Assembly: GCA_025201765.1 (NCBI GenBank) | Contig: MU623360.1 | Span: 62,001 to 126,000, forward strand | Direction: 5' to 3' | From: Daldinia sp. FL1419 | Lineage: Eukaryota > Ascomycota > Sordariomycetes > Xylariales > Hypoxylaceae | DNA length: 64,000 bases | Shown: piece by piece, positions 48,992-60,754 of the stretch | How positions within the stretch are numbered: position 1 is the stretch's first letter | Layout of the letters: each line of letters begins with the position of its first letter | Notes under the pieces: model-generated | What the model was told of the DNA's origin: nothing | Database searches by the model: none | What the model saw: the letters and a program-made list of their open reading frames with translations, nothing else | Program-made: the position numbers and the translations under genes

Positions 48992-49700
48992 ATATTTATT
49001 AATATGGGGCCGGAATTAAATAGAGGTAGTAATCATTCGTAATTTGTGGCGGGTTAAGGAAAGCAAAGGCGGAGATAGACGTATATACATGATTGCGATG
49101 TAGGTAAATAAGACGGGCTAGTAGATGATTAACAAAAAAAAATTAAGAAAATACCTACATGTATTACCTATGTATGATCCGGGTTAATTATTAATATCTT
49201 GCATATTTTCATAGCCGTAGACTTGGCAATGATGTGATCGCGATATATTCGTACCTTATATCCGATACGTGTAAAGTAAAAACTCTCATTGTAACTGTCA
49301 TAGACCTTTAAGGTAGTTATTTGACTTTGGAACTTAACGCAGTTAGATTGGTGATAACTTCACCTTATAAGCGTTAACCCCGCCTTACTACCGTTATGCC
49401 GTATAAAGGACCGCAATTCCGGTTAGTGCGGGGGGGAATATTTGGAGTTCAGCCGGAATGGGGGGGGGCACATATGTAGACAGCCCGCAGGATATCAAAA
49501 GCATGTAGTATTTCTTCCATGTGAGCACATATATTTTAGTTGCACTTTACATATATAGACTCCTGGGACTCCTGGAACCAAAAAACAAAAATAAAAATAA
49601 TCAATTATTCTCTTCGTTACCAATTAGAAGTTCAACGGTTAACCTTAGTTAGAACATCCTAGCCTAGGTACTATATTATTACTTATTGATCATATTCGCC
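48992..49700. other. Intergenic interval
   Basis: AT-rich; a G-run (GCGGGGGGG-like) near 49429-49436 and another near 49460-49468. Contains the promoter of the aldo/keto reductase. No gene seen. Confidence 0.55.
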
Positions 49701-50861
49701 ATGTCTACTGTTGCCCTCCCCCCATCTTTAAAAGAGTCTTTAGACAACACCAAAGTCGAATACCGTCGACTTGGCAACAGTGGTCTAAAGATCTCAGTGC
49801 CTATATTTGGCTGCATGAGTTTTGGTGATACCAAGGCACAACCATGGGCTCTCGACGAAGAAGAGGTGAGTTAAACCTGAGCGAAAGTTCATTTGTTCGA
49901 TCCAAGACCATGTTTAGATCTGCTAACATAATACTCCTAGGCTCTGCCTCTACTCAAGGCCGCCTATGATAAGGGGTTGAACACTTGGGACACGGCCAAC
50001 ATCTATTCACAAGGTGCCAGTGAAGTCATCGTAGGAAAAGCTATCAAGAAATACAACATCCCGCGAGAAAAGGTTATTATCGCGACCAAGTGTTTCTGGG
50101 CTGTCGGCGAAACCCCCGATGTCCGTCACTTCTTATATGGGGAAGCCGTCGAAAACGCCAAAGACTACGTCAACCAATGCGGTCTATCCCGCGCCGCCAT
50201 CTTCAACGCCGTGAACGCCTCCCTAAGGCGCCTAGACACTGACTACATCGACTTACTCCAGATCCACCGTTTCGACCCCAACACACCCATCGAGGAGACC
50301 ATGAAGGCGCTCGATGACCTCGTCCAGTCGGGTAAAGTGCGATATATAGGAGCGAGCTCAATGTGGGCGGTAAACTTTGCGCGGATGCAGCTCGTCGCCG
50401 AGAAGAACGGCTGGACCAAGTTCATCTCTATGCAGAACCACTACAACCTGCTCTATCGCGAAGAAGAGCGGGAAATGAACCGTTTCTGCAACGACACCGG
50501 CGTTGGGCTAATCCCCTGGGCACCCCTCTGTCGTGGACATCTCGCGCGTCCTCCCTCGGACTTCGGATCCACGGAGCGCAGCAAAATCGAGAAAGACACT
50601 TCGCCCGGCTCGCACGGAACCGTCGAGCCCGATCTAACTATCATCAGGCGCGTGCAAGAGATCGCAGACAAGCGCGGCTGGAAGATGGCGCACGTAGCTC
50701 TCGCCTGGATTAACAAGAGGGTTTCTAGTCCTATTATCGGGTTCTCGAGTATAGCTAGGATCGACGAGGCTATCGCTGCCAAGGACAAAGTGCTCACGGA
50801 CGAGGAGGAGAAGTACTTGGAGGAATTATACCAGCCGAAGCAGATTTCTGGCCATAATTAA
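49701..50861 (+). CDS. Aldo/keto reductase
   Basis: NADPH-dependent carbonyl reductase with a TIM-barrel fold, cytosolic. Exons 49701-49865 and 49941-50861 give 361 aa; the intron is phase 0. The catalytic tetrad is complete: D72 and Y77 in NTWDTANIYSQGASE, K105 in IIATKCFW, H164 in LLQIHRFD. The cofactor-binding end is visible as RVSSPIIGFSSIARIDEA. The protein resembles the fungal group that includes versiconal hemiacetal acetate reductase and voltage-channel beta-subunit-like reductases. Substrate is unknown and there is no secondary-metabolite backbone gene next to it. Start chosen at MSTVALPPSL, which precedes the conserved YRRLGNSGLKIS. Confidence 0.93.
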
Positions 50862-51252
50862 GGTCGATGGATGGGATAGGGGATGTCTTGTACGTATGCC
50901 CACATACGGTGCAAGTATACGATGCTGGGAATGTGTGAAGGGTGGGGCCACAATGCTAAGGTCTAGTTTAACCATGCTTTATATTTGTATGTTTGGATTT
51001 ACGGGCGAAATCAAAAGCTTTGCTCTCTCCTTTATGCTCCAAACAACGTTTTGGTTGGGTATTTCCTTTTCTAGGTGTCGTATTTCCCTTGACGCCTATA
51101 TAAGCTAATAGGTATCCCTTAGTGGATGCATACATAAATACCATATATTCAGTAACTCGACAGGTCCAGAAACGATTATTTCACAGTAAGGTCGTACTAA
51201 GTCTCTATCAACGTAAAATTCACGAGAGGTCTATCTACGTAAAGCGTCCGCT
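50862..51252. other. Short intergenic interval
   Basis: No gene or notable repeat seen; it holds the 3' flank of the reductase and the promoter of the AIG2-like gene. Confidence 0.55.
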
Positions 51253-51866
51253 ATGGCTTGTACGGACCGAAGCGTCAACGAACAGAACCGGGAGCTCCTA
51301 AAACTCTGGGGCTTCCATACCGACGCATCCGACGCTGTTGTCGCGGGAATAGCACGCGGACTCAAATCAGCCTTTCCGTATAACCGTCCTGTTCTCAGCC
51401 ACCCTGCCTTGACATTTGAGCCGCTCTACTTCTTTTTCTACGGCTCACTCCAGGCTCGGAAAACTTTGGTGCGTGTATGTGGGCTAGAAGATGAAAACCC
51501 AACACTAATCCCTGCCTCCATCAAAGGCTGGAAAAGTAAGTAGTTGCTCCTTTATCTCTTCCCAACACTCGATAAAATTAGCTAACTGGGAAATCTCTAG
51601 TGATGATGTGGGGTGCTTATCCTGCCTTGGTTCCCCAAGAAGGTAATGAGGTGAAGGGAATGTGCTGGAAATGCGAGGATCCCGAGCACATAAATAACCT
51701 CAAGTGGTACGAGACCGAAGCCTACCGTATGGAACGCTGCAAGATAACCACGAACGAGGGTGAAGTGATTGAGAACGGACGAATCTTTGTGGCATCAGGG
51801 ACGAAAGAATTGTCTGAGGGTGCCTTTGACCTCGAGGCGTACATTGATCATTATGGTAATATCTAA
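51253..51866 (+). CDS. AIG2-like / gamma-glutamylcyclotransferase-fold protein
   Basis: Exons 51253-51535 and 51601-51866 join in phase to 182 aa. The fold signature is FFFYGSLQARKTL near the start of the domain (about residues 59-71), followed after the intron by MMWGAYPALVP and by LKWYETEAYRMERCKI, where the glutamate of WYETEAY matches the family's catalytic Glu. An N-terminal extension of about 55 residues precedes the domain. The enzyme class cleaves gamma-glutamyl groups to give 5-oxoproline; many fungal paralogues are uncharacterised, so the exact substrate is unknown. Confidence 0.85.
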
Positions 51867-52626
51867 GGGCTGTTAAAGGGCCTCGGGGTGAAAGCGACGG
51901 GGAGTGGACTAGGAAATATCTCGAGGCGGCATGCCCGTTAGATAGGTTCCCACGGCCAAGTACGGCTACATTAGATGTCTGGATAAATATTGCCTTACTC
52001 GAAGACATCTAGATAGAATTAGGGTTCTATTAAATTGATTAGCAATTAAGTATTATTGATTGAATGTAAGATTGCCTTTGTTAATTACCTCTAGAGGGGC
52101 TTCCGAAGAATCATTGTCCTGGTACGGAAAGGGGTGGGGGAGAGAGAGTAAAGGATATTGTGATGTGAAGTTGAAGATATTAAAGGTACAATGCAAATGT
52201 ATAGGTACCTAGGTACCTACCTACCTACCAGGTACTGTACGTACACTACGTATGTAATGTAGACCCCTGAATGGAATCGGGTACATAATTAATGCATGTA
52301 CATAGGTACCTATTGTGCCTTGAGGTGGGGCTGACCGGGTTACAACGGCGGATGGAGATTGCAAGAACATTCTCGATAGCAATAATCCTAGCGATAATCC
52401 TAGCGATAAACATAACGATAAACATAACGATAACCCCCCCAATCGCGGGGTAAATATTCCAACTTTACAAGAGGTAGAGCTTCTGTCTACTAACAGCTTC
52501 TAAAGCTATAGTTCTCGATCATCGATCAACCATCGAGACGAGGAATTAACTACCTAGATACCTTTGGAGACCGAGTTATATACAAAATTATTTTTTTATT
52601 GTCTGCATTTTTTTCTTTTTTTCAAA
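51867..52626. other. Promoter region of CDC37
   Basis: Contains a GGTACCTAGGTACC palindrome cluster at 52203-52240 and a five-copy 12-bp minisatellite at 52379-52438. The bases just before the CDC37 start are pyrimidine-rich (T runs at 52588-52622). Confidence 0.6.
52379..52438. repeat. Five-copy 12-bp minisatellite
   Basis: Five contiguous 12-mers share the core CGATAA, with drift from GCGATAATCCTA to ACGATAAACATA across the array. It sits about 190 bases before the CDC37 start codon. Confidence 0.8.
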
Positions 52627-54234
52627 ATGCCGGTGGACTATAGTAAATGGGTAAGTACCTGAATACCTACAGCTATCATGCCAGCTTGTCTCATGCGAGG
52701 AAGAGAGAGCCTCGGATGAAGCTAATACAGAATTCCTACAACAGGACGCTCTGGAGCTCAGCGACGACTCCGATATCGAGGTCCATCCTAATGTCGACAA
52801 GCGCTCCTTCATTCGCGCCAAGCAAAACCAAATTCACATGGAGCGACAGCAGCGCAAGCTACAGATCGAGACCCTAAAGTACGAACGTCAAGTTAACGAT
52901 GGATTGTTGAAGAGAATATCGAGCCTTCTAAACGCCCTAAGAGCGCATGCCGCCGAGGCAGAAACCCGGAACCCTGCCGAGGTTGCTTTCCAGGCTGTCA
53001 TGGAGTCGGCTGGTAGACCGGAAGATGACAAGCCTCCTGCTCGGCCCGAGGGTGTTCACGCTCAGGAAGAGCAGCCACCTACGTATAGTAAGATGATGGC
53101 GACTTTGTTAGATCAAGTCAACAAGGAACTCGACGAGAAGAAACCCGAGAACCGTTACAATGCCATGATGGAAGAAATTGGAGTACATCTAAAGAAGGTC
53201 GAGGACTTGCAACAGCAGCTATTAGCCAAATTAGCGGAATTGGAGAAGGAAGAGAGCCGCAAGATTACAAGCGACGGAATTCACACTGGGTTTGATAGCT
53301 CGCATATTACCAAATCTTCATCCTCTACATCCGAGGCGAAGAAAGCCGACGACACCAAGGTGGAACTTCTTAATCCCAGTTTCACGCAGTCTAAGCCGGA
53401 GGAATCGAAGTCCTCGTCGGTTGCGGAAGACGACGACGACGACAAGGAGGTCACTGCGTCGCCAGACGCCCAGGAATTTGCCAAGATAAAGGCGTCTGAT
53501 TATCGAGAAAGCCATTCCTTCATTGGCGCCCACCCACATATCCTAACTGAGAAGGAAACCGACGGCATCCTAATTATGGCGTTCGATGCCCAGCTAGAAG
53601 GGAAGGATGAATTTGCACGACAATGTGTCCACCAAGCCCTGCTACTACAATATTGCCGCGCGCTAGGCAAGGATGGTGTCGCGCTTTTCTTTAAGCGCAT
53701 TACCACCAAAGGCCACCAGGCACAAGATGTTTTCTACAAAGATGTACAAGATACATACTATAGGATTAAGAACCGTGCGGCTGAGATTAACGCCCAGAGA
53801 CAAGCCGAAGGTGGTTCTGGAGAAGGAGTGGAGCAGATTCAATTGCACGCTGTGGAGCCAGGCACCGAAATCAAGATTAGAATCCCACCCGAAAAGGGTG
53901 AGGACGAGGCTGAGAAGAGGGGCCGTGAGATTTTCGAGGGATTCACCCCAGAAATGCGAAAGGCCTTGGAGTCCGGCAGTTTAGACAAGGTGAACGAAGT
54001 GCTGGGCAAGCTGAAGGTTGAAGATGCTGAAGAAGTCGTTGGCCTTCTCAGCGAGGTAAGACGCCTTGCCTATCATCCATATATACATACGATGTCATGC
54101 TAACAATAACATAGGCTGGAATTTTAAGTGTGGAGGAACAAATAATAGATGCCACTACGGAGGCGGGACAGAAGCATTTGAAAGAGATGGAGGAACAAGC
54201 GGCACTAGAGTCATATGCAGATGACCCGGAGTAA
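52627..54234 (+). CDS. cdc37: Hsp90 co-chaperone Cdc37
   Basis: Kinase-specific co-chaperone that loads protein kinases onto Hsp90 in the cytosol. Exons 52627-52650, 52745-54055 and 54115-54234 join in phase to 484 aa. The first exon encodes only MPVDYSKW, the invariant N-terminus, followed by DALELSDDSDIEVHPNVDKRSF, where S14 is the conserved CK2 phosphorylation site. A coiled coil follows (about residues 40-190), then an acidic linker (EDDDDDKEV), the Hsp90-binding middle domain (HPHILTEKETDGILIMAFD, FARQCVHQALLLQYCRALG) and the C-terminal domain. Length and domain order match fungal Cdc37. Confidence 0.97.
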
Positions 54235-56100
54235 TCACGCCGCCTCGGCTGTACCTTGGCGATGAGGCAAATGGTCAACAGCAAAGCGTGAGAGCGTAAT
54301 GGGCTCAAGATCAAAACTTGAAAGTATTGATGTCTCGGGGATTATGGCTATAGTGACTGTAACGGTAAGCATATGGGCTAGGGATAATAGGTAACGTAGT
54401 TTCATAGAGGCATTTATAGTAATGTGTTATTGCTTTCTTCCTCTACGTATGGATCTCCCCATGATATTCGTGAAGGTTTCCTAATGGGATACAATATCCT
54501 TATAAGTCTTATAGTCCTTTTTGAATTTCTCTGAGACGTTAGCTTTGAAGATTCTTGTACGAGTACACTTTATATTACCGACACAGCCCACCCAGTATAA
54601 GCCAATGATCTAGTGATGTCGACATCCACCCGGAACAGGTTTTTTTTTTTTTTTTTTCGTAGCAGATCAGTGATCTACGTTCGCTGATCTACGTTGCGAG
54701 GTGGCCGTCCCCAACGGTCCGCACACACATTAAGTAGCATATAAAATACACGATAGCCAACGAATAACTGTTATTACGTACGACGTTGGCTATGGGGGGT
54801 TATACTTGCGCGGCAACGTATGTACATACACATATCTGGGGGGGGCTGAGGCTTGCGTGGTTTTATGTAGCGGTCTTGGTGTACCGATTTCCAGATGGCT
54901 GGGACCCTGAACATCGAGAGCGGACCAATAGGAAAGTTGTAGGATATGCGCGTACCAGGGGGAAAGGATAAAAATAGGACAGGGGGGGTTCAGGTACAAT
55001 GGAACTACCTACGTAATGATGTTGTGCGAGCATGGCAAGCATGGGGCAAGCAGGCTGGCAGGAAGGCAGGAAGGTTTGGCGTTGTCAGCTTTTTTGGCGG
55101 CATGTGTATGTAGCGCTAGTTACATGTACACAAAGTCGTGTATGTAAGTAAACAGGGTTCCTATGGTTTCGTGTACATACTGCATTCATAGGTTGTGTAA
55201 TCCATGTTAGTTGCATATAGTCTATAGTTTATGTTAGGTAATTCGTATAAAACCAACCATTCAATTTATTTCCATCTCCTACCACTCTTTTTTTTGTGTA
55301 GTGAGCGTATTGCTTCTGGTTCCCCAGGGAAAGAAAAGAAGGAGAAAAAAAAAAAAAAAAACCAAGACAAAACATGGGTCAAGCCACGGAAACTTCCGCA
55401 CGATGGGGATCAAGGATGCAACAAAAATCCAAAACTGGTCAAACCGTCGCGAACCACCTGGGTAACGAAATCAAGCTTGTGAGGGCGGGTCTTGGGTCGT
55501 TTCATATTGTGAAAGAGAATGAAGAGCAGAGAGGGCTGACGACGCAAAATCAACGATTCTCACATCTTCGTGGAGGCGCAGTCGATCGGCTGCCGACCAC
55601 GAGCTTTGCCACCCCACAAAAACACGAACCATTCATAGTCCATCTAGAGCCTCTTGATGCCCGCTTGCTGACAGGGATTCCGTCTGGATTGCTTGATGGA
55701 CAATGCCTTCTTTCTCTTTCTTCTGTCCTATCAGCCCATCAGCCTATCAGCCTATCAGCCTATGTCCTAATATGTGCTATGGCTGTATGGATTATGGTAC
55801 CGTTTGATTTGTGTTATTTTGTAATGGTTGGCTTTCCGTGGGAGGCTCTCTCTCTTCCCCCCTAACCTCCTCCTAACTTCCTGGTCAACCTTAAAACGTA
55901 TACCAAGGAGATCTTCGTCAAGGTACTTAAGATGGTAGTATATCTTTCCCCCGTTACCTCCTTTCCCGGTAGGTGTATCTCTCTTTCCCTTTATAACATT
56001 CCGTTGTCTGTTCTGTCGTCCGTTCTGTCCATATACTATCAGAGCAGTAAAATAAGTAAAATCTCTTTTCCTCGAGTTGTAAGAAATATCCAAGACAAAC
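54235..56100. other. Gene-free interval before the PLC-like gene, 1.9 kb
   Basis: Holds a T18 run at 54640-54657, an A17 run at 55345-55361, a doubled 14-mer with core TGATCTACGTT near 54670-54697, and three to four CAGCCTAT units near 55731-55762. A 163-codon frame at 55374-55865 runs through these repeats and is judged spurious. Confidence 0.55.
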
Positions 56101-57267
56101 ATGTTTCCTTCGTTACCTACATTCTTGGCCGTTGCCGCCACTCTAACGGCAACGGTCCATTCTCTGCCGCAGGATGGCAGTTTTGGCGGTGGATACGAGG
56201 GTTCGGTATCGACCTCTTCCTTCGCTTCAGTGAGCCCCAGTTCGACGACGTCCGCGTCCGCTGCTTCTTCTTCTTCTTCGACGACCACCTGCAACAACTC
56301 GCCCGACTTATGTAGCCGTTCATATAGCGATATCACCCATATGGGAGCTCACGATTCTGCCTTTTTACGAGACGAAAGCACGGGTAATTCGATCGCAGGG
56401 AACCAATATTTCAACGCCACTGTCGCATTAGACGCGGGGATTCGGTTATTGCAAGCCCAAGCCCACGATCTTAGCGGTGCTATCGAACTATGCCACACAT
56501 CTTGCGGTTTGCTAGATGCCGGAACACTTCAGAGCTGGCTAGAGCCTATCAAGTCGTGGATGGATGCTCACCCGAATGAAGTAGTGACGCTCCTAATCGT
56601 CAACTCCGATGGCAAAAGTGCAGCCGAATTTGGGTCCGTCTTCAGCGCCTCTGGTATCGACAAATATGGATACGCGCATTCGGGGAGCACATGGCCAACA
56701 CTCCAAGAGATGATCAGTGCCAACACACGATTAGTGACTTTCATCGCATCCATCACCGCGGACAGCCAATACCCGTATCTACTATCCGAGTTTGACCATG
56801 TCTTTGAGACGCCATTCGAAGTAACATCGCTCTCGGGCTTCAATTGTTCTCTCGACCGTCCATCCTCTCATGATTCAGCCGGTGCTGCCATCCAAGCCGG
56901 ACTTCTGCCTCTCATGAATCACTTTGCATACAACTTACTTGGCGCTTCGATCATGGTCCCCAACGCGGACAACATCACAATCACGAACAGCCCGTCGACC
57001 ACTACCATAGGCAACTTGGGCCTACATGCCCAAACCTGTAACCAAGAATGGGGCATCAAGCCCGTGTTCGTCCTGGTCGATTTCTTTAACGAAGGGCCGG
57101 CTATCAAGACGGCGGATGTCCTAAACAGCATCAACGCCGTCGGTCGATCTAACGCAGCCATGACTGTAGCGGTTGCCACCGCCAAAGCCAATTCGAGGCA
57201 TCAAAGTATTGGACTTGGAACCGAGGCTCTAGTTGCTTTCCTAGCAGCTGCATTATTACTCATCTAA
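56101..57267 (+). CDS. Secreted GPI-anchored PLC-like phosphodiesterase
   Basis: Single exon, 388 aa. A signal peptide (MFPSLPTFLAVAATLTATVHS) is followed by a Ser/Thr-rich stalk (residues about 37-63) that is probably O-mannosylated, then a PI-PLC X-type TIM-barrel domain and a hydrophobic C-terminal tail (GTEALVAFLAAALLLI) typical of a GPI-attachment signal. Catalytic-type histidines are H84 in THMGAHDSAF and H132 in ELCHTSCG. Other family marks are HPNEVVTLLIVNSD and FVLVDFFNEG. Fungal members are cell-surface proteins of unknown substrate; lipid head-group cleavage is inferred from the fold. Confidence 0.9.
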   Translation: MFPSLPTFLAVAATLTATVHSLPQDGSFGGGYEGSVSTSSFASVSPSSTTSASAASSSSSTTTCNNSPDLCSRSYSDITHMGAHDSAFLRDESTGNSIAGNQYFNATVALDAGIRLLQAQAHDLSGAIELCHTSCGLLDAGTLQSWLEPIKSWMDAHPNEVVTLLIVNSDGKSAAEFGSVFSASGIDKYGYAHSGSTWPTLQEMISANTRLVTFIASITADSQYPYLLSEFDHVFETPFEVTSLSGFNCSLDRPSSHDSAGAAIQAGLLPLMNHFAYNLLGASIMVPNADNITITNSPSTTTIGNLGLHAQTCNQEWGIKPVFVLVDFFNEGPAIKTADVLNSINAVGRSNAAMTVAVATAKANSRHQSIGLGTEALVAFLAAALLLI

Positions 57268-58043
57268 GTTCGGACCTGAATATCACTAGAGAGAAAGAAA
57301 AAAAGAAGCCCCTGGTTTTCTTTGTTTTACTGCATAGCGGCTGGCGTTTTCATTTTATAAAAGGGCGGAAGACATAGAGATTAGCATCTGGAGTAATAGG
57401 GTTGGCAGGCAGGTACTATTATCACATCATATGGATTTAGGCATGGGATGCGTTAGCCCCTAGGTTAGAAGTCATTCGTCTCTTACTAGAATGCCCCCTA
57501 TATTTATATCGAGAATGAGCCATAGAGTTAGTAGGACCTCGCGGTATATAAAGGTCTGAATATTGGGCTCATAATATAATCCTGATTAGTATCTAATTGA
57601 TATCCTAAGCCTTGTTCTTTGATATTCGGGGGTGTAATGTGGGCGTGTCTTGGTATGTAAAATGAGCTATGATTGTCGATATAAAGGGATAGAGGTATTA
57701 TTTCAGCACCAAACATTTTTAGCACAACCACTAGGCACATAAGCTACGCCCCTTCTATATATCTCGGGATCCTTAACCCCGGATAATAGGATTGATGGTA
57801 GCTATGGGTATCTTTCAATGACTACTACCTGATAATAAATCTAATCCATCCCCTTGCCCTATCGTTGTGTCCAACCTGCTCCGTAGGGGACCAAAACCAA
57901 GTATACTTGGGGAATAGGGCGTCGACGATGGGCGTCTCTACCTATTACATATTTCTAGAGCCCGGTTCGCCCGTCTATTACACTGAGCATTCCACTTCCC
58001 GCCTATGTCTACGCCGACGTCTCGGGATGGGATTATCGACATC
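57268..58043. other. Intergenic interval between two 3' ends
   Basis: AT-rich sequence between the convergent PLC-like and THO1-guanylate kinase genes; no gene or notable repeat seen. Confidence 0.6.
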
Positions 58044-60754
58044 CTATGAAGGTACCGGCTCCTCACCATGTGCCGCGTCTTCCATTGTTACATCGTCGGC
58101 TGTGGGTCCAGACGCAGCTATTTCCTCGCCGTTGATGTTGTCTGCTTCGCCTGACGTTTTATAGATGAATGATTGAAGGGCTTTGTATGCCTCCTCTAAA
58201 TTGTCGTTCGTGATGATAGTATCATAATTGTCCCCAGATTTAGATTGCTCGATATCTTCTTGAGCGGCCTTGAGTATTCCTTGCAGGTCTTCTTCCGCCA
58301 CGCCGGCTTTCTTTAGTCGTGTTTCTAGCTCCTCGATGCTAGGCGGTGCGATGAAAACGAATCGTGCAGAGTAGCCGTTTTCTTTGGCCATTTGGGCACG
58401 CTAGAGTAGGGTCAGTGAAATCCATTGATGCGATACGAATCAAACTTAAACTTACCTCGCGATCTAATAGGATAATGGGGACTTTTCCAGACTCCTCTAA
58501 GGCCTCTGCTAATTTCCGATTCGTTCCATATTGGGCTTCGCCTCTCTCGACAAACTCAACAAAGTAATCACCATCTAGTATAGTATTGAATTCCTTAGAA
58601 TCCACGAAGTTATAATCTCGGCCGTTCACTTCTCCGTCCTTGGGAGCCCGAGTAGTATGCGAGATGACTCTTCCAAATACACCCTCGTGCTTCTCCAAAA
58701 GCGTTGAAAGCAGTGTCGATTTACCAACTTTGCTTGGTCCCGTCAAAATAATTGGCCGCTTATCTTCTGGTAATTGACCATTTTCGGTAGTTTCTTCAAC
58801 GCCATCAGTTGACTGTTCTTGAAAGACGGCATCAATCTTTTGCCAGTCGTCGATTTTGTCAAAGACGGCAAGTTTCGATCTCCTTGCGATTCTAAGAGCT
58901 CTCCAGGTCTTGCTAGCCTTAGCCTCAAGTATCTCCGATTTTTCCTTCTCGCTATTTGCGAAGTCGAGATCGAGGTCATCGGTTTCTATCTTTTTCTGGA
59001 AGACACTTAAATCAGGGAGCCTCCATCTTTCTGGATCCTTTAATTTCTCCATTGCTGATTCACCATCCTCTTCCTTTAAGAATTCCAGAGACAACGATCC
59101 CATAGGTACAGGGCGTAGTCTCTTATTAGTTGCGATACGTTTTGCACTGGCTCTTCCCTCCGCGAAGTCTGTAGGCGGAAGAGGATCTCTTTTAATAGGT
59201 GGGCAGCTTTCAACTTTCCAGCGTACCCAGTTTTTGTCTCTTGACAGTACGCTTTCAATTACACGATGGAAGAAGTATCCATCAATGTCGGCTTGCATGT
59301 ACAGGATTATCCTGCTTTGCATGGCGGATGCCCATTTTGCCTAGGGATGGTCAATGGATACTAGGCCACGATAATTCAAAGTAAACTTACGTCTTCTTCT
59401 CCGAGTTTTTGGTCGCCGTATATGACTGACCTATTCTGGACCTTGATATTGGCGAGTTTTGCTCTGGCTTTGGGGGTGAGCGATAGGAGAAATTGTAATA
59501 CGATCCAGGCCTGTATGAGGATATGACGCCTGAAATATAAATCGCTCATCTATGTAAATGTTAGATGGGGGTCTCATAGCTAGATTTGATAAGGCATAAT
59601 ACAAACCTCCAGTTCAAAAAGTTCTCTACTGGTGAGGTATTTGGGGTTATTTGTACTACTACGAAGATCATCATCCCCTTCGCCGTGTTTCCTCTTCTGG
59701 GGTGTTGTTTTACTTTCGTCGGAACCCTTCGTGGTTTTCTGAAGTTTTGCAACTGTGTCGAATGCGGCCATGGTGGCCTCCAAACCAGCCTTGAATTTTC
59801 CTAGGTGTGCGGAATCAAAGAGGGTTGTGGGCTGACTGAAGTAATGCTGGAGTGACCAGAATAAAGGATATAGAGCATCCGTATCGATGGGCTTTTCGGG
59901 CGTCGGCTTATTCTTAGCATCGAACGAGACCGCCTTGGCCGTAGGCTTACTTTCTTCCTTTCCATCTTTTGTGTCCGTGTCCGTATCTACAACCATCTTA
60001 TCGGTTGAATCGTCTGGCTGACCCGGTGTTTCCTCAAATGATGTGATATTTTCGACATGGTATTCTCCGCGCAAATTGACTGAGCTTCGATCCCCTAGAG
60101 GGAAACATTGGAACATGAAGATGAAGACTCGACCGCAAAATGCCGTGTCTTCAGCGCGGGATAGTCGACGTAGAAGATCATTGCAAGATCTAAGAATAAC
60201 CAGCTTCTTAGAGTTTAAGTGTTGTGCAATGATTTGCTCTCTTCGAGACTCAAGGAAGTCGAATATCTTCCGGCAACCCTCGTTCGTTTGGCTATCGAGT
60301 AGTTCTTCCACAAGCCAGAAAAGAAGGGCAGCATCGCATTGCTCGCTATCAGATAGGACCGAGAGGAAGTCGAAAAGGTTCCAGATTTGGACAAACTCGG
60401 GGGAATCGATTGATGTCCCAGCCTAGAAAGCGTTAGTGGCCAACAAGGGGCTGATAAATTAAAGAGTATTCTGCTGACAACTAAGCTGCTAAACACATTT
60501 CGCGCGGCCGTTTCTACAACAGCGTACTGACGAGCCTTCTCGGACGCTATATTCTCGGATACATAATCCGGGGAGGCGCATGGAAATATGGTGGGAAGTT
60601 GTGTAAGTAAATTTTCAAAGTCGACCTTGGTGAGTGGAGGCTCGATTGTGGTAACCGGCTTGACGGACTGCGCATGGATCAAAGCATCCTTCAAGAGCGT
60701 CGCAAAGGCGTCCACTTGGGGCACTTCATAATCCAAATGTTGTGCTGAAGGCAT
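58044..60754 (-). CDS. THO complex subunit 1 (Hpr1/THOC1) fused to a C-terminal guanylate kinase domain
   Basis: Five exons, 60754-60479, 60422-59607, 59549-59391, 59340-58456 and 58400-58044, total 2493 nt and give about 830 aa. The first donor is ambiguous by one codon (60479 or 60482). The N-terminal 560 residues are THO1: AGTSIDSPEFVQIWNLFDFL, YLTSRELFELEMSDLYFRR, ADIDGYFFHRVIESVLSRDKNW and WKVESCPPIKRDPLPP. THO couples transcription to mRNA export. From about residue 611 a guanylate kinase domain follows: P-loop GPSKVGKST at 618-626, SHTTRAPKDGEVNGRDYNF, VERGEAQYGTNRK and RFVFIAPPSIEELETRL. Nucleotide- and GMP-binding residues appear kept, although the usual P-loop Gly is Lys. Both parts lie in one uninterrupted exon, so this is a true fusion. 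Confidence 0.9.

Noticed and set aside
55374..55865. 163-codon plus-strand frame
   Set aside because: Runs through A-rich and CAGCCTAT repeats, shows no domain and lies in the promoter of the PLC-like gene.
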